Source: Patescibacteria group bacterium
GTDB taxonomy: Bacteria > Patescibacteriota > Minisyncoccia > Phycocordibacterales > UBA12088
Direction: 5' to 3'
Assembly (NCBI GenBank): GCA_015491245.1
Contig: WFWH01000007.1
Location: 1-35,369, forward strand
DNA length: 35,369 nt
In this document: positions 25,601 through 33,630 of the stretch, in pieces
Numbering within the stretch: position 1 is the first letter of the stretch
How the letters are laid out: each line of letters begins with the position of its first letter
Made by a program: the position numbers and the translations under genes
Notes under the pieces: model-generated
The model's input: the letters and a program-made list of their open reading frames with translations, nothing else
Told to the model about the DNA's origin: nothing
Databases searched by the model: none

Positions 25601-27533
25601 CTTCCCACACCTTTGCGCGTTCCTTGAGCCACGTGGAGATATCCTCCCCCTTCTGCGAACCATTCTCCTGCAGACGTGCGGCCACTTCGCCCTTAAACCT
25701 CTCCTCCATTGCTTGCACTCTTTCCTCAAGTGCACGTGCCAACTCCGGCGCGCCCACGCGCCGCGCCAAGCCCCGCAAGAGGAACATGCGTGCCGCAAGC
25801 GGCTTTTCTATATGGTCCTGCTCACCGCGCTGCACCTTTTCTAGGATCTCTTCCTTTTCAGAACTTTGCACCCTCTCAGCCCCGAGTATCTCCCCAAAAA
25901 CGCGCTTGAGGCCGACAAGCGCTTCCACCCTCTCTCTCAAAACTTCCGCCTGAGCGGCAATATCCCGAAGTGCCGCAAAGCGCTGCGCAAGCCGCGTACA
26001 CGCTTTCTCTTTTTCCTCCTCCGCTGCGTGGCCATCATTCACCGTCTTGGTATCGGCAATGATTTCCCGTGCGAGGCGATCTTTTTCCTCCCTCAGAGAC
26101 GCAGCAGCATCTTTAATTTCATCCGCAAGCGCAAACGCGGGCACCTCCCCCTTTTGCCCACGTGGCGTTTTTTCCTTATTTTCCGTACCCAATTCCGGGT
26201 ACCATCCACGCAGCGCCTCGTTGTAGCACGCCCACGCAAGGCTGGCTATTCTCCTCTCCGGCGCACGTTCCTCTTTGAGAAGCCGCAGCGCATCGTTGAG
26301 GTTCCCGTCCACCTGTCGCGCCCACTTGGCAAGCGCTCCTTTTTCCGGCCGCATTGGTTCACCTTTTACACGCTCCGATGCAGCGACAGTGCCGCGCCCG
26401 GCAGTGCGCCCTTCCTCATCTGCAATCCCTCCTCCTTCTCCGCCGTGTAAGTCCTCTTCTGTACGCGTGCGGCGCACGCGGAAGCGGCGCCTTCCGGCAG
26501 GAGGCGCGGGCGTGCCCTCGGCTGCTTCTTCATCCGCGCGTGACACAGCGCGCGCCCCGCCCTCTTCCGCGACCTTTGAGAGCTTAGGAGACGCAGCGGG
26601 CTTCCCCTCCTCTGCCTCTGCAAGCTCCGGTGCTACTTTTGCCGACGCGTGGGGTTGCGTTTCCTCTCCGGCCCGCGGTACCGCGGGCGCGCTGCGCTCC
26701 TCGGACACGGCGCGCTGCGCTCCCGCCACGGCACCTTCACTCCGCTTCTCTTTTAAAAGGGCGCGCAACCTTTTCTCTCTTTCCGCACCCGTCAAGGGCG
26801 GCGAGGAAGCACGTGCGGGCTTTGCCTGGGCGACTAAGCGGGCGGCATGTGCCGCATGTACGGCGGCTTTCCAAAACTTATTCCTCTCACTCACACTGGC
26901 GCTCCCCCCTTTTTCAAATGGGCGCAATCCCTCTTGCGCTCTCTGCAGTATCTGTTGCGCCACAACCCCGCGCTGTGGTGCGCCACCCCCTCTCTTTTTC
27001 TTTCCCTCATCGGGAATAGAGGGTGACTGCTGCTCACCGATCTCCTCCAGCAGTTCCTTCAAGAGCGTGCTCTGCATGGAGTTATAAGTGCGCTGCAATT
27101 CTTCTTCAAAATTGGTAAGCGCGTGCTGGCACTGTTCCAGTGCTTCGTTGCTGGGAAGAATTTCCTTGAGCTCCTCCTCAAATCCATGCGGCTTCTTTTT
27201 TCCTGCAGCCGCACTTTTTTGGGCCACCGCTTCTATTTTGGAAAACGCTGCTTCATCCCACTTCTTTTTTTCTGGAAGCGCCACACCCCACAGAAAGTCC
27301 CGAAATTCTTCCTGTTCCTTCTTATCCTGCAGTTCTCTGAAGAAATCTTCCGCGCGCTTGCGTGCCTCTGCAATCTCCGCGCAGCGCGCCACCGCTGCCG
27401 CCACGCGCTCCGCTTCTGCGGCGCGGTGCGGCACTGTGCGCTTTTTTTCCGCAGCGGGAGCGGACGGGCTCTCTTCGCGCGAGGCCGGTTTTTTTTCGGG
27501 ATTTGGCTGGGGCGGTTTTTCTTGGTGTGCCAT
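22662..27533 (-). CDS. giant (1623 aa) Ala/Glu/Arg-rich helical protein of unknown function
   Basis: Uninterrupted ORF without signal peptide or TM; charged helical modules separated by Ala/Pro/Glu linkers; no known domain recognised. Confidence 0.85.
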   Translation of the reverse strand: MAHQEKPPQPNPEKKPASREESPSAPAAEKKRTVPHRAAEAERVAAAVARCAEIAEARKRAEDFFRELQDKKEQEEFRDFLWGVALPEKKKWDEAAFSKIEAVAQKSAAAGKKKPHGFEEELKEILPSNEALEQCQHALTNFEEELQRTYNSMQSTLLKELLEEIGEQQSPSIPDEGKKKRGGGAPQRGVVAQQILQRAQEGLRPFEKGGSASVSERNKFWKAAVHAAHAARLVAQAKPARASSPPLTGAEREKRLRALLKEKRSEGAVAGAQRAVSEERSAPAVPRAGEETQPHASAKVAPELAEAEEGKPAASPKLSKVAEEGGARAVSRADEEAAEGTPAPPAGRRRFRVRRTRTEEDLHGGEGGGIADEEGRTAGRGTVAASERVKGEPMRPEKGALAKWARQVDGNLNDALRLLKEERAPERRIASLAWACYNEALRGWYPELGTENKEKTPRGQKGEVPAFALADEIKDAAASLREEKDRLAREIIADTKTVNDGHAAEEEKEKACTRLAQRFAALRDIAAQAEVLRERVEALVGLKRVFGEILGAERVQSSEKEEILEKVQRGEQDHIEKPLAARMFLLRGLARRVGAPELARALEERVQAMEERFKGEVAARLQENGSQKGEDISTWLKERAKVWEGEVAALEREIINAVRAHGAAPAEQKTAPPAMPPEKEKPKPAQASEEAPPERRKEAAGALRPLRLQALDDAIAACGEEKARKHAFVALAAVLNEELDGARTQIRARYGSLKEFDRRHGGAWATARKAVAEAVQRAEALQKARKRNTAEREILVERANVAKEKLTHLYHVLGAAAPAENGKESSAPEAPAPETPLPEARGEATLDVSKARKALEEVRNWRQKIEARLAQSGVSVAEVRGMFISFLRARDALQHALNKFIHLSEQRALATSPEEEKEHAAEVAAARRNVAAATREFSEALRPLLQECEERTLLRDAPRRAKALADKIRKLRAALEGEERHKPKAIAALSAEDYEEQWEAYEASESGRRAANLEKDLRKAQEEYAALVRSLTALKERYEEEARRDEQNAAAGNANPYYTPNLFADEAREKVARIEALLAHVRAAMEEPRHSGEQEATARGAGFAPPQPQAAAATQKAAEAVRRGDADSGAVPAAEAAERAREAPEKEAASAHPEAAPYAKPAPAEAEDLLRVSEGLVQELQLRAQDLAGKEEVRRFLAAVGALAQAVQEFREARNTGSGHDARSNMRYLAQLEEKRQRIAQCNAALRPLIAAVQRVLGGHTEGGGHSQEEPKSGDTSRTAPYAEGASAHLESGARDPEEAARAAQRDFFAFMAEMQKEGKDPAQHFLYGPLKKEMAHLERVLGRFARFKEGKLKDEDGTPTERRAAAFQKELAWRAENVRTWMKELRAQLTGAEGHAAGAAPAEAPARGAEAANERESPPRATAAPLSAEAVRTSEEKEQHEIYAEREHLAEVLQRHAEDPAHDFLAALHPARPRPVGVREAKPAPAAETFDSQRAIILATIDSLNHHLREVERNAERLDNPRGVAKIWQWLQGTERVARKKLQLKQERDRLMRQIRQFSEEADRMLLYHHAARLMQRAVARTGEGQWEEALRPLMPRKDETLRQWIARLQEAVPRQNQQGKA

Positions 27534-27593
27534 ACCTCTACACGGCTAGCTTAACGTATCTCCCGATAAAAAGCAGCAGCAATCATGCACACT

Positions 27594-28964
27594 TCACGTG
27601 CGGACCAGCGCAAGGCGGCGCGCCACATAGGGCGTGAGCGGCGGCTCAATGAGCAGGGTATACAGGATCACCCACATCCCCACCGCAAAGATGAACTCGC
27701 TCCCCGCAACTCCTGAAGCGAGCGCCACCAGCATGAGAATCGCGGGAATGGCACCCGTCTCCCGAATGAAGCTGAGGAACATGAGCTCCCGCCACGTGAA
27801 TACCGCCTCGTCCCGCACCATCCAGGGGAGCAGGCTGATAAACACCACCAAGGGGCGCACGAAAAACATAAATACCACTGCCGCCACCGCACCGACGGCG
27901 GCCGTTGCCGCAAGCGCGGAGAGCGGCACCACCGCCCCCAAGAGCACAAAAATGACCGGTTTGATAAAGCTGTCCACAAACGTTTCAAAAAATGCGCGCA
28001 CTTCTTTGGTGGCGTGCCGCCCGTCATAGAGCAACCCCGCCACAAACGCCGCCAAAAATCCCGACCCGCCCACCAAACTTCCCAAGGCGAACATGAGGAT
28101 GGGAACGGAAAAAAAGAGCGCGGGATCCGACCAGTGGCGCTTGCTCCGCGCAAGGGAATCGGACCACCGCCCCAACAGCCACGCGCCGAATACGCCGGTT
28201 GCCACACCCCATACTATTTCCAATGTAATGGATTCCACCACCCCGCGCGAGAGCAGAGGCGAAAATTCCACCAGCACAGACCCCGCGCCTGCGGCCGCGA
28301 GCGCCCCCACCAGAAAAAAGCGCGTGACAATGGTTCCCGCAACATCGTTCACCGCGCTTTCCGAGAGCGCGATGTCCCGCAAAAAGGGCTTTTTGAGGCT
28401 GAGATTCTTCAGTGTGGGCAGCAGCGCGGTGGGATCAATGGAAGAGAGAATGGCGGCCGTGAGCAAGAGCGTTATCGCTGGCACGGAAAACCCAAAAAAG
28501 GGCACGAACAGCTCCAGTGCCAGCGCAAACAAGAGCACGGTAAGCAGCGTCCCGACGAGGGAAATGCTGGCAATGGGGGCGAGGTAGCGCGTGAAATTCT
28601 TAAAGGGCACCTCCACGCCTCCAGCAAACAGCACAAACGCCGCGAGCAGCTCCACCACCACGAGCAATGCCGCGCCGTTTTCCGTAAAGAGAGCAAAGGC
28701 AGGCTGCAGCGCCACCCCGAAAAGAATGGCCCACACAAACGAGGGAATCACGGTGCGCGGCGCAAAATAGTTAAGGGTGTATCCCGTCAAAAACAGCACG
28801 CCAAGAGAAAGATACAACCCCTCGGGCACCTTCTGAAACACTGCTGCCGCGCCCGGCAACGCGCGCAACACCCCCGCGAGCAAAAATGCCGCCGCAACCA
28901 GCAAAAGGTACGGTTTCCAGTAAGACGCGACGCGCAGCCCTTGCGTGGCCATACTTCCTATCAT
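27594..28964 (-). CDS. Na+/H+ (cation:proton) antiporter, CPA family
   Basis: ~12 hydrophobic helices; AAILSSIDPTALLPTLKNL...ALSESAVNDVAGTIVTRFFLVGAL. Confidence 0.88.
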   Translation of the reverse strand: MIGSMATQGLRVASYWKPYLLLVAAAFLLAGVLRALPGAAAVFQKVPEGLYLSLGVLFLTGYTLNYFAPRTVIPSFVWAILFGVALQPAFALFTENGAALLVVVELLAAFVLFAGGVEVPFKNFTRYLAPIASISLVGTLLTVLLFALALELFVPFFGFSVPAITLLLTAAILSSIDPTALLPTLKNLSLKKPFLRDIALSESAVNDVAGTIVTRFFLVGALAAAGAGSVLVEFSPLLSRGVVESITLEIVWGVATGVFGAWLLGRWSDSLARSKRHWSDPALFFSVPILMFALGSLVGGSGFLAAFVAGLLYDGRHATKEVRAFFETFVDSFIKPVIFVLLGAVVPLSALAATAAVGAVAAVVFMFFVRPLVVFISLLPWMVRDEAVFTWRELMFLSFIRETGAIPAILMLVALASGVAGSEFIFAVGMWVILYTLLIEPPLTPYVARRLALVRT

Positions 28965-29062
28965 ACCCCATTCACACGAGCGAAGGGGGGCTTTTCAACA
29001 GGAAGGTCCCCGCGAGCGCAACCGAGCCACACGTTTTTATGGTTTATGGTGCCATTCTCGGC

Positions 29063-31825
29063 CTATAACCCGTACTGCGCGCGTATCCTTTCCTCCACCT
29101 CCGCACGCGGCGTGCCGTAAGTGAGATACGAGAGCTGCTTGAGCTTTTCCGCCGTTTCGGGATCACCCTGGGGCGGCGGCAGAGTGCGGATGTTGAACGG
29201 ATCCTGCGGCACCCCGCGCGCCAAGAGGCGCACGTAGCAGTGGTAGTTGTCAATGTTCATAAGGTCGTGTGCGGAAAACGTGGGAGCAAAATGCTTTTCC
29301 AAAAACTGCGCATCTTCACTGCCGACGCGGAACGCGGTGAGCGACCCCACGTTACCGAACACGGAATCGCGGATGCCCTCCTCCAGTTGCGCGAGGTACT
29401 GGTGGGCGACCGTGAGCGAGAGCGCGTACTTGCGCGCCTCAGAAAAAATGGCGGAGATGGAATCGGTGGTGACATTTTGGAACTCGTCAATATAGAGGAA
29501 GAACGGCGGTTTCTCTCCCACCATATCAACGCGCGAGAGCGCCGCCATAAGGAATTTCCCCACCAAAATGAGGCCCAGCAAATGCGCGTTAATGTCCCCC
29601 AGCAGGCCCTTGGACAAATTGACCAAAAATATCTTGCGCGTATCCATCATTTCGCGGAAATTGAAAGAGGATTTTTGCTGGGCAATGATGGGGCGCATGA
29701 TGTCGTTGGCGGTAAACACGTCAAACTTGTTGGTGATGTAGGGAACGATGTTGGCAAGCGACGCCTCGCCGCCGGCTTTCGTTGCTATCTCTTCCCAGAA
29801 TTGGCGCACGACGGGATTGCGGCAATGGGAGAGCTTGAGGTTTCGGTACGCTTCGTTGGAGAGCACGCGCGACACGTCAAGGAGCGTATTGCCGCTCTCG
29901 GGATGCTCCAGTACCAGTGCGGTCGCGTTGCGGAAGTACTGCTCAAATGCCGGCCCCATACTCTCCGGTATGTGGCGGTAGAGCTTGCGGAAAATGCTGA
30001 ACAGCTCGTTGATGACAAAGGTTTTCTGCTCGGGGCGGTTCTGGTCATACTCCAGCATATTGAGCCCCATGACCCGCTCCATATAGCTGGGATCAAAATA
30101 CACCACATCTTTATGGCGCTTCGGCGGCACGGCGGCGAGCACATCCTGCACGTCATTGCCGTGCGGATCAATGAAGCACACCCCGTGCCCCTGGAGAATG
30201 TCTTGCACGCAGAGGTTCACCAGAAACACAGATTTGCCGGTGCCGGTTTGTCCGATGACGTACAGGTGCCGCATCCGGTCGGCGGTGGTGAGATACACGC
30301 GGGTGGTCCTGCCCCGAAACTCGTTCACCCCCAGCAGGGTGCCCTCCTGCGGCAGGGAAAGCGGCGGCGCAACTTCGGCGGATTTGCTCTGCCGAAACTC
30401 CGGCGAGGCATGGATGAGCGCCGGATCGGGAAAATGCATCAGGCTCGCCGCCTCGCGCAGGGAGAGGGGCAGCGCTTCGGCGGTAAGGAAGCGGCGAAAG
30501 ATAATGGCGCGTACTGCCTCCCGCTTGCGCCGCGGCGGCGCCGGCACGAAGCGAAATCCGTTCCCCCCGACCAAATCAAACTGGTTGAAGCTGGAGAGAA
30601 TCTCGTGCAGCAGCGCGCGGGCGCGCCCGCCGCGGTGCGTGGACACCGCCACACGCACATTAGCCGCCACCACGGGCGCTGCGAGTTTCTTCCGCACCAG
30701 CTCCATGGTGGTGTGGTCGGGCCCTTTGTCCTCCACTCCTTCGTCTTTTTTATCCTTCTCGCCCTTGGGAGGGAAAAAGACCTCGCGCAGGGTCGCCGCT
30801 ATCTCTCCCGTCCAGTGGTCCGGTGTGTCTTTGAGTGCTTCCTTGAGCGCCTTCCCTTTTTCCATCTTTTCCGCCACTTTCAAATAGCGCTTGGTATAGC
30901 GGTCGCCCACGGGGCGTATCACCATTTGGAACGAGGCGCCCTCTCCCTTGTCCGCCAGTTTGGAAAATACGTTAATCATCACATTGAGCGGGTCGTGGTC
31001 AAACTCCTCGTACGTTTTGAGAGGAAGAATGGGATCTTCCTTCAGGCGCGCGGAGGCAACCTCCACCTCGCCGTCGCGCACGAAAATATTGTAGTCCGCT
31101 TTTTGCTCCACCAGCCGCGCATCCGGAAACAGCCCGCCCACGTGCTTCTGGAACAGCTCTTTCCGGTCGGTCGGAACGGCAAGGTAGAGCACAATATCGG
31201 GCGCCGACTCCGCCACCGCCAGCTCTATGGAAAAATGCCGCTTACCCAGTGTCTTGGGGTCAGCAATGGAGAGCATGCCCGCGTAAAACTGCTCCATGAC
31301 GGAGATGCGCTCCTTCAGCCCCCCGGATGGGCCTGCCCGCTCCTTTTCATCCGCCACCTTGGGGAGCATGACCTCAAACAGGGTCATGTGCAGCTCATCC
31401 CACAGCGGCGTCCCCTCGCGCACATCTTTCGCCGTATACCCCTCCGCGAGGTAGCGCACCAACGCGCGATGGAAATCATCCTCCAAATGGGGGTTGCCCA
31501 TTTTTGCTACCACCGACAGCGCGTTTTTCACCCCGCGGCGCTGCACAATACCCAACAGCTCCCCCACCGCCTCGTCGTCCTCATCGGGCGGCAGATCCAA
31601 AATGATTTCGCCAATTTCATGCACATCGGCCCGATACTCGGCGCTGAGCACCCGCTCGGGCGGCACCTGCGCATACGCGCGCACCACCTCTTCGGCCGCC
31701 TCGTGCACCGGCACCTCGCGCGCCTCCCGAGCGGCGAGGCGGCGCTGCGTTTCCTCCACCTGCCGCTGCAGGTGCGCCAGCTCTTCCTGCGGATCGCTAA
31801 ACCTCTGATGGGTCTCGTGCGCCAT
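29063..31825 (-). CDS. VirD4/TraG-like type IV secretion/conjugation ATPase (920 aa)
   Basis: Walker A HLYVIGQTGTGKSVFLVNL, GVCFIDPHGNDVQDVL, Walker B FFLYIDEFQNVTTDSISAIFSEARKY, VAHQYLAQL; long uncharacterised N-terminal half. Confidence 0.85.
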   Translation of the reverse strand: MAHETHQRFSDPQEELAHLQRQVEETQRRLAAREAREVPVHEAAEEVVRAYAQVPPERVLSAEYRADVHEIGEIILDLPPDEDDEAVGELLGIVQRRGVKNALSVVAKMGNPHLEDDFHRALVRYLAEGYTAKDVREGTPLWDELHMTLFEVMLPKVADEKERAGPSGGLKERISVMEQFYAGMLSIADPKTLGKRHFSIELAVAESAPDIVLYLAVPTDRKELFQKHVGGLFPDARLVEQKADYNIFVRDGEVEVASARLKEDPILPLKTYEEFDHDPLNVMINVFSKLADKGEGASFQMVIRPVGDRYTKRYLKVAEKMEKGKALKEALKDTPDHWTGEIAATLREVFFPPKGEKDKKDEGVEDKGPDHTTMELVRKKLAAPVVAANVRVAVSTHRGGRARALLHEILSSFNQFDLVGGNGFRFVPAPPRRKREAVRAIIFRRFLTAEALPLSLREAASLMHFPDPALIHASPEFRQSKSAEVAPPLSLPQEGTLLGVNEFRGRTTRVYLTTADRMRHLYVIGQTGTGKSVFLVNLCVQDILQGHGVCFIDPHGNDVQDVLAAVPPKRHKDVVYFDPSYMERVMGLNMLEYDQNRPEQKTFVINELFSIFRKLYRHIPESMGPAFEQYFRNATALVLEHPESGNTLLDVSRVLSNEAYRNLKLSHCRNPVVRQFWEEIATKAGGEASLANIVPYITNKFDVFTANDIMRPIIAQQKSSFNFREMMDTRKIFLVNLSKGLLGDINAHLLGLILVGKFLMAALSRVDMVGEKPPFFLYIDEFQNVTTDSISAIFSEARKYALSLTVAHQYLAQLEEGIRDSVFGNVGSLTAFRVGSEDAQFLEKHFAPTFSAHDLMNIDNYHCYVRLLARGVPQDPFNIRTLPPPQGDPETAEKLKQLSYLTYGTPRAEVEERIRAQYGL

Positions 31826-31887
31826 GTGCTACAGAGTATATGCCATGCGGCTGCCACCCCCGAGAAATCCTGTCCACATGGAGGCAC

Positions 31888-32550
31888 TCAGGAGGCGTGC
31901 GGCGGCGCGGTGGATGTTTCGTTCCCCTTCCGTGCGCGCAGCATGCGCCACGCGCCCAGTCCCGTCAGCGCAAACACGGCGATGAGCGTGAGCACCTGCG
32001 GGAGTATCGGTAGCGCCGCGGCATAGGAAAACACAAAAGCAAACGGCGTGACCCCCAACAGGGTCGCCCAAAAATACACGCCTTGCGCAACCGTGGAAAA
32101 GAGGCCCACCGCGTAGGAGAGCACGTCCACTGGCAACAGGAGCCGCAGGAGAAAAAGGGTCCAGAAAGGGCGCTGCCCCAACAGCACGCCCACATAGGCG
32201 TCGGCGCGCTCCAGGGGCGCCACGCGCGCAACCGCCCCGCGCAACACGGAGCGGGAAAGCTCAAACGCAATTTGCGCGCCCGCGGTCCACCCCGCCACAC
32301 TCAACACCGCCGCCCACAACGGGCCCCACAGCACCACCGCCACCGGTATGAGCGGGAGCGTGGAGAACGGTGCCACCACGACGGCGGCAGCGGTAAGCAG
32401 CACGTACTCCGCCATACCCCATGGCCCGCGCAGCACTGCCGCGCTGAGGAGCGCGTCTTGGTAGCGCGCCGCGAGAAACGACACCCCTGCGAATGCCGCA
32501 ATGACCAGCGCGGCGGCGAGATACTCGCGTTCTCCCGGTTTTTTCCCCAT
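31888..32550 (-). CDS. VTT/DedA-like (TVP38/TMEM64-type) membrane protein
   Basis: Polytopic; VVVAPFSTLPLIPVAVVLWGPLWAAVLSVAGWTAGAQIAFELSRSVLRGAV...LLRLLLPVDVLSYAVGLFS. ATG overlaps the mreB2 stop (TAATG). Confidence 0.82.
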   Translation of the reverse strand: MGKKPGEREYLAAALVIAAFAGVSFLAARYQDALLSAAVLRGPWGMAEYVLLTAAAVVVAPFSTLPLIPVAVVLWGPLWAAVLSVAGWTAGAQIAFELSRSVLRGAVARVAPLERADAYVGVLLGQRPFWTLFLLRLLLPVDVLSYAVGLFSTVAQGVYFWATLLGVTPFAFVFSYAAALPILPQVLTLIAVFALTGLGAWRMLRARKGNETSTAPPHAS

Positions 32551-33563
32551 TAGCGTTTGGTGATAATGCTGCGCTTGTAGGCATCCAAATGTTGGAGTGC
32601 CATGCCGGTGCCGCGCACCACGCACAGCGGGGCATCTTTGGCAAGCCGCGCGCGCACGCCGGTGCGGCGCAGCACCAGCTCGGGAAAGTGCCGCAGGAGC
32701 GAGGAGCCACCGGTCATGATAATGCCTTGGTCAATGATATCTGCCGCAAGTTCCGGCGGCGTGTTCTGCAGCACATCAGTCATCGCGCGGATAATCTCGC
32801 GCAATTCCCTTTGGATGGCGGCAACCACCTCATTGGTGCGTATCTCAGTGGTGCGCGGCAAGCCGCTCACCACCTCGCGCCCCTTCACCGTATGCACGAG
32901 CTCGTCGTCTACCGGCAGCGCCGCCCCTACCGCTATTTTTATCTCCTCCGCTGTTTTTTCCCCTATGGAGAGATTGTGTGCCTTTTTCACATAATCCACA
33001 ATGGCGCGGTCAATGCGGTTGCCCGCGCACTTTACGCTGGTAGCGGTGACGATGCCACCCAACGAGATGACGGCCACATCTATGGTGCCGCCGCCGATGT
33101 CCGCCACCATGTGCCCCTTGGCTTCTTGAATAGGTATGTTGGCACCAATTGCCGCAAGGATCGGTTCCTTCACCACAAAGGCGTTCCGCGCGCCCGCGTG
33201 AATGGCCGCCTCTATGACCGCGCGGCGCTCGGTGGAGGTAACACCTGCGGGTACGGAAATGAGCACATCGGGGCGCAGCAGGTTCCATCGCCCCAGCGCT
33301 TTGCGTATGTAGTACGTCAGCATCGCCTCCGTCACGCGGTAGTCGGCGATCACGCCATCCTTCATGGGCCGGTATGCCGTAATGTCATCGGGGGTACGCC
33401 CCAGCATGGCTTTTGCCTCATCGCCCACCGCCACCACCTTTTTCCCGTCGGGCCCTATTGCCACCACGGACGGCTCATTGAGCACAATGCCGCGCGAGGG
33501 CGCAAATACCAGTGTAGTGGTGGTGCCGAGGTCAATGCCGAGCTTGGGCGCCAGAGAGAACAT
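32550..33563 (-). CDS. mreB: second MreB/actin-like protein
   Basis: LGIDLGTTTTLVFAPSRGIVLNEPSVVAI...VADIGGGTIDVAVISLGGIV...GIIMTGGSSLLRHFPEL; distinct from MreB at 17549-18625. Confidence 0.94.
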   Translation of the reverse strand: MFSLAPKLGIDLGTTTTLVFAPSRGIVLNEPSVVAIGPDGKKVVAVGDEAKAMLGRTPDDITAYRPMKDGVIADYRVTEAMLTYYIRKALGRWNLLRPDVLISVPAGVTSTERRAVIEAAIHAGARNAFVVKEPILAAIGANIPIQEAKGHMVADIGGGTIDVAVISLGGIVTATSVKCAGNRIDRAIVDYVKKAHNLSIGEKTAEEIKIAVGAALPVDDELVHTVKGREVVSGLPRTTEIRTNEVVAAIQRELREIIRAMTDVLQNTPPELAADIIDQGIIMTGGSSLLRHFPELVLRRTGVRARLAKDAPLCVVRGTGMALQHLDAYKRSIITKR

Positions 33564-33571
33564 GGAGTTTC

Positions 33572-33600
33572 ATACTACGCTGAAAGGCGCGGCTTTTCAA
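33572..33600 (-). promoter_or_regulatory. promoter of mreB2, near-leaderless
   Basis: Minus strand TTGAAA (33595-33600), 17-nt spacer, TAGTAT (33572-33577), ATG 8 nt after the -10. Confidence 0.55.
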
Positions 33601-33611
33601 TGCGCCTTCTA

Positions 33612-33620
33612 TGGTATGCT
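33612..33620 (+). promoter_or_regulatory. extended -10 of murA, near-leaderless
   Basis: TGGTATGCT (33612-33620) with ATG at 33631, so predicted TSS lies within a few nt of the start. Confidence 0.5.
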
Positions 33621-33630
33621 AGGGGGCGCT

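Noticed and set aside
22902-27637. Many plus-strand ORFs of 60-280 aa opposite the giant gene
   Set aside because: Shadow ORFs with Ser/Arg/Cys-rich or Leu/Phe-rich composition, expected from the antisense of an Ala/Glu/Arg-rich gene.
28014-29120. 368-aa plus-strand ORF
   Set aside because: Antisense to the Na+/H+ antiporter; Arg/His/Gln/Pro-rich composition typical of the wrong strand.
29240-32026. 928-aa plus-strand ORF, longer than the gene it opposes
   Set aside because: Fully antisense to the VirD4-like ATPase, which has clear Walker motifs. The ORF is His/Arg/Gln-rich with no recognisable motif, typical of a shadow ORF in GC-rich DNA.
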